From contig JQOA01000210.1 in NCBI GenBank assembly GCA_000753945.1, forward strand, positions 1-5,428: a stretch of DNA of 5,428 nt. Direction: 5' to 3'. A program made the translations under genes and the position numbers. Origin of the DNA: Smithella sp. D17. GTDB lineage: Bacteria; Desulfobacterota; Syntrophia; Syntrophales; Smithellaceae. This document shows, in pieces, positions 1 to 4,852 of this stretch (the first letter of the stretch is position 1; each line of letters begins with the position of its first letter). Below the pieces are notes generated by a model, which was not told where the DNA came from, did no database searches, and worked only from the letters and a program-made list of their open reading frames with translations.

Positions 1-18
1 GTCTCAACCTGTTGAAGT

Positions 19-330
19 TCAAAAAGAAGTGAAACCTGTAAAAGAAGCAGGCTTCGCTTTAGAGCAAACTCCAGTTTCTAAAGTCGTTTTTTCGGGAAGA
101 ATGGTTTCCAGTAGTTCACGCAGTTTGGGAATATCCCACTGTTTATTGCCCAAATCATAGATAAGCTGTTCCACGGTCTCTTCAGGTACTACCTTAAAGA
201 ATTTATAGAAGGAACGGCTGGCGGTGACCACCCTTAAATCATGATCCAGAACGATTAAAGGTTCACGCACTGTGTTGATGATGCTCTCTGAAAACTCCTG
301 AGTTTTATTAAAGTTGTTTTTCACAGCCAT
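19..330 (-). CDS. PAS-domain sensor protein, apparently C-terminally truncated
   Basis: The 103-residue product carries the N-terminal half of a PAS sensor domain. Residues about 14-80 include VREPLIVLDHDLRVVTASRSF, the usual opening strands of PAS domains fused to histidine kinases or methyltransferase/response-regulator modules, then a helical stretch ending in LRELLETILPEKTT. In relatives this is followed by an acidic strand (EVEHDF-like), an IGRR segment and the rest of the PAS fold, then usually a kinase. Here homology stops near residue 83-84 (around base 80), the tail is a low-similarity stretch ending in SFTGFTSF, and a TGA stop lies at 19-21. The PAS core is therefore incomplete, which suggests a rearranged or broken gene or an assembly junction. 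The ATG at 328-330 has a GGGAG ribosome binding site at 8 bases spacing. The ligand and signalling partner are unknown. Confidence 0.75.
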   Translation of the reverse strand: MAVKNNFNKTQEFSESIINTVREPLIVLDHDLRVVTASRSFYKFFKVVPEETVEQLIYDLGNKQWDIPKLRELLETILPEKTTLETGVCSKAKPASFTGFTSF

Positions 331-348
331 TTTCTTATCTCCCTGCGC

Positions 349-444
349 TCAGTGACGCCTTGGGCTGCTTATTGGCCGAGTTAATCTCTTATGAAATTGT
401 GCTTTTCTCTTTGGTGTCTTATTTTTCTCGGCCTGTTGCCCCAT
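349..444 (-). CDS. Putative 31-residue basic small protein
   Basis: A short reading frame begins MGQQAEKNKTPKRKAQFHK and ends RRH. It is very rich in Lys and Arg, with no hydrophobic segment. Its main support is a ribosome binding site unusually complementary to the 16S tail (AGGTGAT, plus-strand positions 453-459) eight bases before the ATG. Its position also fits: it sits between the Gln-rich protein (stop at 461) and the PAS gene (start at 330), with only 18 bases to the PAS start. No family is recognised; small Lys-rich proteins of this kind occur in many proteobacteria. It could instead be untranslated leader of the PAS gene, because 31 codons is too short for coding statistics to decide. 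Confidence 0.45.
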   Translation of the reverse strand: MGQQAEKNKTPKRKAQFHKRLTRPISSPRRH

Positions 445-452
445 ATAATCAG

Positions 453-459
453 ATCACCT
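453..459 (-). promoter_or_regulatory. Strong Shine-Dalgarno for the 31-residue ORF
   Basis: The minus strand reads AGGTGAT here, a seven-base match to the anti-Shine-Dalgarno tail of 16S rRNA, eight bases upstream of the ATG at 442-444. It is the main reason for calling the short ORF. It overlaps no gene, since the upstream gene stops at 461. Confidence 0.5.
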
Positions 460-460
460 T

Positions 461-1363
461 TTACTTTCCATCCTGTTTTTCGCCCTGCCCTCTTTCAGGT
501 TTTTCCTGTTGAGATTTAGATTGCTGTGGTTTGGCTGCCTTTCGAGTTTGTGCCTTAACCTTTTGAGGCTGTGTTCGCGACTGCTGCGGCCGGACCACCT
601 CTCTCGACTGTTGTTTATCTAACTGTCGAACTTGTTGTTTAACCGGCGGAGACTGTGTTTGCGATTGCGGCCGGGATTGCTGTGTCTGGATATCCCGTGA
701 CTGCGGTCGCGATTGTTGAGGTTTTGCTACCTCTCGCGATTGTGGTTTTGCCGCCTCACGAACTTGTTGCGGCCTCTGCTGCTGTACCTGCTTCTGCTGC
801 TGCTGTAGCACATTAGGCTGTCTTTGCTGCCGAACCTCAGGTCTCTGTTGATACTGTTGTTGCCTTTGTTGCCTTAGTTGCTGTCTCCGTTGTTGTGGTT
901 GGGGTTGATAGTTCTGGACTCCCCAACTACCTTGCCTTTCCCAATGTCGATTACTATTCCAACTCTTCCAGTTTTGTTTAACTCGCCGCTCAGGAATCCG
1001 TTCATAATCCCAACGGTGTCCGTACCAGTTACGTTCTCTGTAGTATCCTCTCCAACCCGGGTCTACATCAAAATAAAAACTTGGAACATTTCTATAATAA
1101 CTCCAGCCACGGTTATAATAATGTGAGCGATACCAGCGTCCTTCCCAGGGACGCCACCACCAGCCACCGTAGAAAAAGATATCCTCGTCGTAATCAGGGA
1201 CGACGTAGACATACGTCCCAGGCAGCACTATCAACGCTGGCGGTGCGGCAAATACGATGGGCGGCAGAGAAATACCAACGTTTACATCTACTCTTGCCAT
1301 CGTTGGAATAGGTAATACAAATACCAACGCCAAAAATATTACTCCAAAAAGTAACCTTTTCAT
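461..1363 (-). CDS. Secreted Trp/Tyr-rich, Gln-rich low-complexity protein
   Basis: This 300-residue protein has a signal peptide (residues 1-23, cleavage probably after PTMA). A hydrophobic Pro-rich stretch follows (about 29-57, ending LPGTYVYVVPD), then an aromatic region (about 58-145) dense in W, Y and R, with GGWWWRPWEGRWYRS and RGWSYY. From about 152 to the end it is a disordered Gln/Arg/Pro tail with recurring QQSR and AKPQ units. The aromatic half resembles conserved hypothetical periplasmic or outer-membrane proteins of Geobacter-like bacteria. The tail looks unstructured and strongly basic, which could suit binding to anionic envelope polymers or nucleic acid, but no function is established. 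The start chosen is the ATG at 1361-1363, giving MKRLLFGV, because GGGAGA lies seven bases upstream. An in-frame ATG at 1376-1378 would add MGDNK but would place that Shine-Dalgarno inside the gene. Confidence 0.85.
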   Translation of the reverse strand: MKRLLFGVIFLALVFVLPIPTMARVDVNVGISLPPIVFAAPPALIVLPGTYVYVVPDYDEDIFFYGGWWWRPWEGRWYRSHYYNRGWSYYRNVPSFYFDVDPGWRGYYRERNWYGHRWDYERIPERRVKQNWKSWNSNRHWERQGSWGVQNYQPQPQQRRQQLRQQRQQQYQQRPEVRQQRQPNVLQQQQKQVQQQRPQQVREAAKPQSREVAKPQQSRPQSRDIQTQQSRPQSQTQSPPVKQQVRQLDKQQSREVVRPQQSRTQPQKVKAQTRKAAKPQQSKSQQEKPERGQGEKQDGK

Positions 1364-1370
1364 TTTGTTG

Positions 1371-1376
1371 TCTCCC
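1371..1376 (-). promoter_or_regulatory. Ribosome binding site deciding the start of the Gln-rich gene
   Basis: The minus-strand GGGAGA, seven bases before the ATG at 1361-1363, favours this start over the upstream in-frame ATG at 1376-1378, which has no purine-rich stretch at a suitable distance. Confidence 0.6.
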
Positions 1377-1401
1377 ATACATATTAATGTTTTGTCTATC
1401 T

Positions 1402-1623
1402 TCAGCTTTTCCTGCCGCCCGCAATAATCAGGACGATGCCGCCCACGAGCGCAATACCACCCAAGATCGGCGGAAGAGGAATCGTTTTTGTCTTATCGGC
1501 AGTCATCTGGATGGGACCTATATCGACAACCTTCTCCCTGGTCGTGTAGGTGATGCCCTGATACATGAACGCAACGATTCCGATCACAATAAGGATGATC
1601 CCTATCAATGTGTATGTTTTCAT
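1402..1623 (-). CDS. Small two-TM membrane protein of unknown function
   Basis: The 73-residue protein has two predicted membrane helices, residues about 5-22 (LIGIILIVIGIVAFMYQGI) and about 53-69 (ILGGIALVGGIVLIIAG). They flank a polar, conserved-looking loop with TTREKVVDIGPIQMTADKTKTIPLPP. Both termini are probably on the same side with the loop on the other. Small proteins with this TTREKV-DIGP-KTKTIPLPP layout recur in Geobacter-like and cyanobacterial genomes as conserved hypotheticals; I do not know a function and give no symbol. The ATG at 1621-1623 is preceded by GGGGAG. The gap to the following Gln-rich gene is 38 bases, so the two are probably co-transcribed. The upstream 67 bases belong to the duplicated flank shared with the DUF4398 gene. 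Confidence 0.85.
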   Translation of the reverse strand: MKTYTLIGIILIVIGIVAFMYQGITYTTREKVVDIGPIQMTADKTKTIPLPPILGGIALVGGIVLIIAGGRKS

Positions 1624-1640
1624 TTCGCTCCCCTATTTAG

Positions 1641-1864
1641 ATTGCAATGTTAATATAACTAACCGGGAAAGTTTAAATCAGAAAAATCATTTATACAGGT
1701 CTTCGCCCCTGAATGATTCTCACCAGCACAATAATAATGGCAATGACCAGCAGGACATGAATAAAATTGCCTATCGTATAGCCGGTCACCAGACCCAGTG
1801 CCCATAGAATTATCAATATCAAAGCGATCGTCCACAACATAGTATTCTCCTTTCTGATTGCTCA
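1641..1864 (-). repeat. Duplicated block, copy A
   Basis: This block contains Lmo0937-type copy A plus flanks: upstream through the ribosome binding site to the TTTCTGATTGCTCA motif (plus strand), and downstream into the leader of the next gene. Its partner lies at 3264-3485. Both downstream leaders are 67 bases long. They share a GATTTTT-like segment and an ATTAAC-TTGCA-like segment, although the genes they lead into are unrelated. The outer limits are approximate because similarity fades. Confidence 0.75.
1691..1840 (-). CDS. Lmo0937-type small membrane protein (copy A)
   Basis: The 49-residue hydrophobic protein begins MLWTIALILIILWALGLVTG and ends RIIQGRRPV. Two membrane helices (about 3-19 and 26-43) are separated by a short GYTIGNFIH turn, and the C-terminus is basic. 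This is the pattern of the Lmo0937 family of tiny membrane proteins, common in stress-associated clusters and of unknown biochemical role. The ATG at 1838-1840 has an AGAAAGGAGAA ribosome binding site. By manual comparison it differs from copy B (3311-3460) at 3 of 49 residues and about 15 of 150 bases. The differences cluster in the 5' half; the last 78 bases of the gene show only one mismatch. The gene follows the OmpA lipoprotein and precedes the two-TM protein gene. Confidence 0.85.
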   Translation of the reverse strand: MLWTIALILIILWALGLVTGYTIGNFIHVLLVIAIIIVLVRIIQGRRPV

Positions 1865-1869
1865 CATTC

Positions 1870-1905
1870 GTTGCCGATGGGCACATTCTCCTGACAGCCG
1901 GCAAC
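1870..1905 (-). other. Stem-loop upstream of Lmo0937-type copy A
   Basis: Seven-base inverted arms GTTGCCG (1870-1876) and CGGCAAC (1899-1905) enclose a 22-base loop. The hairpin lies between the OmpA lipoprotein stop (1914) and copy A. No run of U follows in the direction of transcription, so it is not a typical intrinsic terminator. It may be an RNA processing, stability or translation-control element. A different hairpin occupies the same place before copy B. Confidence 0.45.
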
Positions 1906-1913
1906 CTTCCAAT

Positions 1914-2858
1914 CTACTTGTTGGATGTCTGTACATTACGTTCGATAACAATCTCGACACGGCGATTGTTGGCGCGCCCCTCGGCTGAAGCGTTGTCGGC
2001 GATCGGGCTGTCCTCGCCCATTCCGCGTGCCTGGATACGTTCAGATGGGTATCCTTTCTGTACAAGGTAATCACGGACAGTATCGGCCCGACGTTGCGAA
2101 AGGTTCTGGTTGTATGAAGTAGAGCCCCGGGAATCGGTGTGGCCCTCAACGATGAGATTGCGCGCGCGGACATTCAGCAACGCATTGGCCACCTGGTCAA
2201 GCTTTACCTGCGCGGAGGGCAACAAGGCCGACTTAGCGGATCGAAAGAGGACGCTCCCGGAAAGAGTGACAACCAGTCCGCGTTCCTCTTCCTTGACCGC
2301 GGCGAATGAAGCCAGTGCGGCCAGCGCGTCGGCCGTCCGCTTTTCGGAGTCGCTCAAAGCCTGCTTTGTCTGTCTTGCGATCTCGGCTTGTTGCATTTGG
2401 AGTTTGGCGTCCGATTTTTCCTTAGCTTCCCTGAGCGCGGCCTGCTTGTCGATTTCAGCCTGTGCTTCAGCCGTCTGCTTTTCGGAGTCGATCAAATCCT
2501 GCTTCCCCTGCTTCACAATCTCGGTTTGTTTATTCTGGAAAGCGACGTTCGATTTATCTTTTATTGCCTTGTCGGCGGCTAATGTGCCAAGTACTCCCGC
2601 CATTTCAGACTTGCGCTGAGCAACGTAAGCGAGATCTTTAGTTTTGTAAGAGTCGGGTTCCTTCTGGAATGACTGCTCCGCCAAGACGAGCGCCTCATGC
2701 GCCTTGTGTAATTCCGCCGGCGCGAGTTGCGCAGCCGGACCTTCGCTCGCATTCTGATAAGCTGAACGAGCTTTGACGAGTTCATTTGGCGCCATGGTAG
2801 CGCATCCGGCAACGCAGATAACGAACGTGACTAGTATCAAGATTTGTATCGTTTTCAT
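1914..2858 (-). CDS. DUF4398-OmpA peptidoglycan-binding outer-membrane lipoprotein
   Basis: This 314-residue lipoprotein has a signal peptide ending in a VAGC lipobox (Cys19). A DUF4398-type helical region spans about 25-100. A coiled-coil stretch follows, made of two tandem 46-residue units (102-147 and 148-193). The C-terminal OmpA-like domain spans about 196-306. In it, VEGHTDSRGS and NLSQRRADTVRDYL match the peptidoglycan-binding motif. Asp242 and Arg257 have the same 15-residue spacing as the diaminopimelate-contacting Asp and Arg of E. coli OmpA, and NRRVEI closes the domain. The expected role is a non-covalent tether from the outer membrane to peptidoglycan. The ATG at 2856-2858 is chosen because AAAGGAGGATC precedes it and it starts the signal peptide directly; an open frame extending to 2987 lacks these. 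It lies 28 bases after the DUF4398 lipoprotein gene. Confidence 0.93.
   Translation of the reverse strand: MKTIQILILVTFVICVAGCATMAPNELVKARSAYQNASEGPAAQLAPAELHKAHEALVLAEQSFQKEPDSYKTKDLAYVAQRKSEMAGVLGTLAADKAIKDKSNVAFQNKQTEIVKQGKQDLIDSEKQTAEAQAEIDKQAALREAKEKSDAKLQMQQAEIARQTKQALSDSEKRTADALAALASFAAVKEEERGLVVTLSGSVLFRSAKSALLPSAQVKLDQVANALLNVRARNLIVEGHTDSRGSTSYNQNLSQRRADTVRDYLVQKGYPSERIQARGMGEDSPIADNASAEGRANNRRVEIVIERNVQTSNK
2280..2555 (-). repeat. Two tandem 138-bp units inside the OmpA lipoprotein gene
   Basis: Protein residues 102-147 (bases 2418-2555) and 148-193 (2280-2417) are head-to-tail copies of exactly 46 residues. Both run KS-x4-Q-x2-Q-x-EI-x2-Q-x-KQ-x-L-x-DSEK-x-TA and then turn Ala-rich. 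Both are strongly helical and charged, so the duplication lengthens the coiled-coil stalk between the lipid anchor and the peptidoglycan-binding domain. Confidence 0.8.
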
Positions 2859-2886
2859 GAGATCCTCCTTTTGGGTCATGATTGGG

Positions 2887-3243
2887 TTATGGGTTGTCTT
2901 GCCTGAGTTTGCGCACACGCCCCACTGCTGCCAGGGACTCCGCCTTCTCGGCATCACCATGAGAAAGCTCGACAGCCAGCTCGGCATCGGCTTCGGCCCG
3001 TAATAACATCGACGCTGCCTTCTCCTTCTCGCCTTTCGCAGACAGCTCCTTAGCTAGTTCCAGTTCTTCCTTGGCCATTTGCAGATGAAGCGAGGCTTGA
3101 GGTACATTGGCCGCCCCGGCCTCCTCGGCGGCGCGGATCTCCGACGTTGACGCCTCTGTGCGCAGCGGTGGGGCGCTTGCACAGCCCGAAAACAAGGCTA
3201 ATCCAACAACCATTAGTATTATCAATGTTATACCTTTTTTCAT
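2887..3243 (-). CDS. DUF4398-domain lipoprotein
   Basis: The 118-residue protein has a signal peptide with an LFSGC lipobox (Cys21). The mature part is almost wholly helical and rich in Ala, Glu and Lys (about 35-115, with AEEAGAANVPQASLHLQMAK and a following AKEL-x4-EKEKAASMLLRAEADAELA). This is the DUF4398 pattern, often found immediately before an OmpA-domain lipoprotein that carries the same domain, as here. It probably sits at the outer membrane and may pair with its neighbour through the shared helical region; this is inferred from gene order. The ATG at 3241-3243 is preceded by GAGGAGA and starts directly with the basic MKK of the signal peptide. An in-frame ATG at 3268-3270 would add nine residues (MHSIKRRRK) and is less likely. 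Confidence 0.9.
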   Translation of the reverse strand: MKKGITLIILMVVGLALFSGCASAPPLRTEASTSEIRAAEEAGAANVPQASLHLQMAKEELELAKELSAKGEKEKAASMLLRAEADAELAVELSHGDAEKAESLAAVGRVRKLRQDNP

Positions 3244-3283
3244 TTTTCTTCTCCTCTTTATAGAATGCAAAGTTAATAAAACA

Positions 3284-3319
3284 CCTGTATACGTTCAAAT
3301 TAAAAATCATTTATACAGG
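3284..3319 (-). terminator. Possible weak terminator or attenuator after Lmo0937-type copy B
   Basis: Eight-base inverted arms CCTGTATA (3284-3291) and TATACAGG (3312-3319) surround a 20-base loop, overlapping the stop codon of copy B. In the direction of transcription the stem is followed by TGTTTTATTAAC, a modest U-rich run. The stem is AT-rich and the loop long, so any termination would be partial. Copy A lacks the second arm. Confidence 0.3.
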
Positions 3320-3460
3320 CCTTCGCCCCTGAATGATTCTCACCAGCACAATAATAATGGCAATGACCAGCAGGACATGAATAAAATTACCTATCGTATA
3401 GCCAGACACCAACCCTAGCGCCCACAAAATTATCAGTACCACTGCGATTGTCCACAACAT
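3311..3460 (-). CDS. Lmo0937-type small membrane protein (copy B)
   Basis: The 49-residue protein starts MLWTIAVVLIILWALGLVSG and ends RIIQGRRPV, with two membrane helices around a GYTIGNFIH turn. Its architecture matches copies A and C; function is unknown. The ATG at 3458-3460 follows an AAAGGAAG ribosome binding site. In-frame upstream codons back to 3514 would add 18 polar residues read through the stem-loop and the ribosome binding site, so that longer form is rejected. The gene sits between the triple-BON gene and the DUF4398/OmpA pair. Together with copy A it brackets that pair in direct orientation, with a 1620-base offset between equivalent positions. Confidence 0.85.
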   Translation of the reverse strand: MLWTIAVVLIILWALGLVSGYTIGNFIHVLLVIAIIIVLVRIIQGRRPV

Positions 3461-3484
3461 ATGATTCTTCCTTTCTGATTGCTC

Positions 3485-3531
3485 ATTCCCACTGCCGGCT
3501 TGCGCGTCTTGCACCGACAGGCAGTGGGAAT
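3485..3531 (-). other. Strong 12-bp stem-loop upstream of Lmo0937-type copy B
   Basis: Perfect 12-base inverted arms ATTCCCACTGCC (3485-3496) and GGCAGTGGGAAT (3520-3531) enclose a 23-base loop, between the BON gene stop (3558) and copy B. The stem is stable, but the bases after it (GAGCAATCAG on the transcript) contain no U-run, so a standard intrinsic terminator is unlikely. It could protect the 3' end of the upstream message, mark a processing site, or bind a regulator as DNA. Confidence 0.6.
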
Positions 3532-3557
3532 ACAGTATCTTTGTTTTTGAACTTGTG

Positions 3558-4313
3558 CTACTTGATGGTCATCCGGTTATTTACACCCTTCACACCGTTT
3601 ACGTCGTTAGCGTATTTGGAGGCCAGATCCTTTTCGGCTGCGCTGTCGGCATTGCCACTCAGCGTGACTACTCCGCGCTTCGTTTTGACTGAGGTATTTA
3701 GGGCGCTGGTTGAGCGGTGATAGAGCAGCGTCATCTTGACCTGAGCGGTGATGGAAGCGTCATCTATCTTTTCGCCTACCGTTCGCTTCTTTTTTGCAAT
3801 CTTTCCCACGGTCATCTCATTATTTACGCCTTTAACTCCTTCAACATCCTTGGCGTATTCAGTCGTCAAATCTTTTTGCGCTTCATTGTTAGCTTTGCCC
3901 CGTAAAGTGACGATTCCGTCTTTAGTGCTAACCTCCGTCATGGCGCTTACGTTCTTATGAAACAGGAAGATGGTTTTCACTTTGGCAGTGATCCACGCAT
4001 CCGACATCGGAGCCGGGCTTTCCCCTTTGACTTCCAGCTTGTTATCCACACTCTTGACACCAGGCAGGTCTGCTACGGTCTCCTGGGCCAATGATTTGTG
4101 GGATTCTTCGGAGACAGTTCCCGTTAAGGTAACAACGCCATCCTCGGACTGGACTTTAATATCATCATTCTGCAGGTAGGTCTTGAATACATACGACTTC
4201 TTGGCGGATGATTCGATGCGGTTATCCATCTGGGAAGCCTGCACAGGCATGTTGAGCATCAGTATAACTGCAACCACCATCATCATTACTACCAGTCTAT
4301 AAATTGTTTTCAT
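3558..4313 (-). CDS. Periplasmic protein with three BON domains (OsmY-like)
   Basis: The 251-residue protein has a signal peptide (1-26, cleavage probably after PVQA) and three BON domains at about 29-96, 105-170 and 184-251. Each carries the hallmark Gly-Val/Ile-Val-Thr-Leu-x-Gly strand (GVVTLTG 59-65, GIVTLRG 133-139, GVVTLSG 214-220) and closes with GVKSVDN or GVKGVNN. BON domains are associated with phospholipid or membrane-surface binding. E. coli OsmY, an osmotically induced periplasmic protein, has two, so this one carries an extra copy. Domains 2 and 3 are the most alike (DASITAQVK versus DAWITAKVK), suggesting internal duplication. The ATG at 4311-4313 has an AAAGGAGAA ribosome binding site. 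A role in envelope stress is inferred from the family and from the CsbD and OmpA neighbours. Confidence 0.92.
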   Translation of the reverse strand: MKTIYRLVVMMMVVAVILMLNMPVQASQMDNRIESSAKKSYVFKTYLQNDDIKVQSEDGVVTLTGTVSEESHKSLAQETVADLPGVKSVDNKLEVKGESPAPMSDAWITAKVKTIFLFHKNVSAMTEVSTKDGIVTLRGKANNEAQKDLTTEYAKDVEGVKGVNNEMTVGKIAKKKRTVGEKIDDASITAQVKMTLLYHRSTSALNTSVKTKRGVVTLSGNADSAAEKDLASKYANDVNGVKGVNNRMTIK

Positions 4314-4347
4314 TGATACGTTCTCCTTTTATTTTTGTTACTGCTGT

Positions 4348-4372
4348 TTTTTGAACTCTTCTATTTCAAAAA
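4348..4372. other. AT-rich 8-bp inverted repeat upstream of the BON gene
   Basis: Arms TTTTTGAA (4348-4355) and TTCAAAAA (4365-4372) are separated by nine bases, in the 76-base gap between the CsbD stop and the BON start. It could be an operator-like palindrome or a weak AU hairpin. A short stem of four base pairs (TGCC-GAAG-GGCA), extendable by a G-U pair, sits just after the CsbD stop. Nothing else was recognised in the gap. Confidence 0.3.
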
Positions 4373-4389
4373 TGTCATGCCCTTCGGCA

Positions 4390-4569
4390 CTACTTCCCAA
4401 AAACCTTCTTGACATGACCTCTTTTTTCCTGAGCTTTGCCGACTATCTTTTCACCCATACCTTCAGCTTCCAACTTTGGATTATCAGTTAGGTCCCCGGC
4501 AACCTCTTTGAGCTTACCTTTCATTTGGTGAAACTTGCCTTCCGTCTTGTCCCTTTTGCTTGATTTCAT
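4390..4569 (-). CDS. CsbD-family stress protein
   Basis: The 59-residue, highly charged protein begins MKSSKRDKTEGKFHQMKGKL and continues KEVAGDLTDNPKLEAEGMGEK. This is the CsbD pattern: a helical repeat in which G-K-x-x-Q-x-K-G-K-x-K-E is followed by G-x-L-T-D-(N/D) and a second G-K-x-Q half. CsbD proteins are small cytosolic proteins induced by general stress in Bacillus and widespread in proteobacteria; their biochemical role is not known. The ATG at 4567-4569 has an AAAGGAG ribosome binding site ten bases upstream, and the TAG stop lies at 4390-4392. It lies between Lmo0937-type copy C and the BON gene, a grouping of stress-type genes consistent with shared induction. Confidence 0.9.
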   Translation of the reverse strand: MKSSKRDKTEGKFHQMKGKLKEVAGDLTDNPKLEAEGMGEKIVGKAQEKRGHVKKVFGK

Positions 4570-4636
4570 GATTTTATTCTCCTTTAGTTTTTCGATTTAA
4601 CTTCCGGGCTATCTTGTTTCCAACTCCGACAACGGT

Positions 4637-4852
4637 TTAAATCGTTATAATATTTTTTTCCTGAATAATGCGCGCCACCAGCATGGTGATCGCAATGATC
4701 ATCAGGACATGAATGCCCCCACTGAACGTGTAGCCGACGAACAATCCCAGAAACCAGAGAATCAAAAAAATCACTAATACAGCCCAAAGCATGTTTGACT
4801 CATTATCTTCAAAGTTTCTTTCTTGATGGTCTATAACAGCCATGTCGTTCAC
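4637..4852 (-). CDS. Lmo0937-type small membrane protein (copy C), start uncertain
   Basis: The core is a 51-residue protein starting MLWAVLVIFLILWFLGLFVG at 4792 and ending EKNIITI. It has the two-helix Lmo0937 layout with a GYTFSGGIH turn, but is clearly diverged from copies A and B. The frame is open further upstream. A GTG at 4850-4852 gives a 20-residue polar extension (MNDMAVIDHQERNFEDNESN), preceded by AAAGG at five bases spacing. That GTG overlaps the stop of the zinc-ribbon gene by one base (TAGTG), which would allow translational coupling. The ATG at 4790-4792 matches the family's usual start but lacks a good ribosome binding site, and an ATG at 4841-4843 is a third option. I report the longest form; the shorter 4637-4792 form remains plausible. 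Confidence 0.75.
   Translation of the reverse strand: MNDMAVIDHQERNFEDNESNMLWAVLVIFLILWFLGLFVGYTFSGGIHVLMIIAITMLVARIIQEKNIITI

Larger units (their letters stand above)
3264..3485 (-). repeat. Duplicated block, copy B
   Basis: This is the partner of the block at 1641-1864, in the same orientation. The coding part is about 90% identical by manual count (15 differences in 150 bases). The 5' flank with its ribosome binding site and the 3' leader are recognisably similar but more diverged. It lies upstream of the DUF4398/OmpA pair, while copy A lies downstream of it. Confidence 0.75.

Noticed and set aside
461..900. CRISPR array or tandem DNA repeat in the CAA/CAG-rich region
   Set aside because: The repetition follows codons of a Gln/Arg/Pro-rich protein tail and lacks regular spacers or constant repeat units.
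878..1311. Plus-strand open frames opposite the Gln-rich gene
   Set aside because: They are shadows of a gene with a signal peptide and a good ribosome binding site; their products look random.
1659..1904. 81-codon minus-strand frame overlapping Lmo0937-type copy A
   Set aside because: It is a different frame with a Cys/His/Asp-rich random-looking product; the 49-residue frame has clear family similarity and a paralogue.
2110..2619. Long plus-strand open frame (169 codons) opposite the OmpA lipoprotein gene
   Set aside because: It is antisense to a well-supported gene, rich in Ser, Ala, Cys and Phe as expected from the complement of Ala/Glu/Lys-rich codons, and lacks domain similarity.
2859..2987. 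Extended N-terminus for the OmpA lipoprotein
   Set aside because: It would bury the signal peptide and lipobox 43 residues inside and overlap the end of the DUF4398 gene; the ATG at 2856-2858 has a near-perfect ribosome binding site.
1641..3485. Insertion sequence or composite transposon
   Set aside because: The direct repeats contain a membrane-protein gene, not a transposase; no terminal inverted repeats or target-site duplications were seen.
3485..3531. Intrinsic terminator
   Set aside because: The stem is strong but no U-tract follows on the minus-strand transcript, so I list it only as a stem-loop of unknown role.
4584..4787. 67-codon minus-strand frame overlapping Lmo0937-type copy C
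   Set aside because: It is an out-of-frame shadow with no family signature; the MLW frame matches the paralogues.
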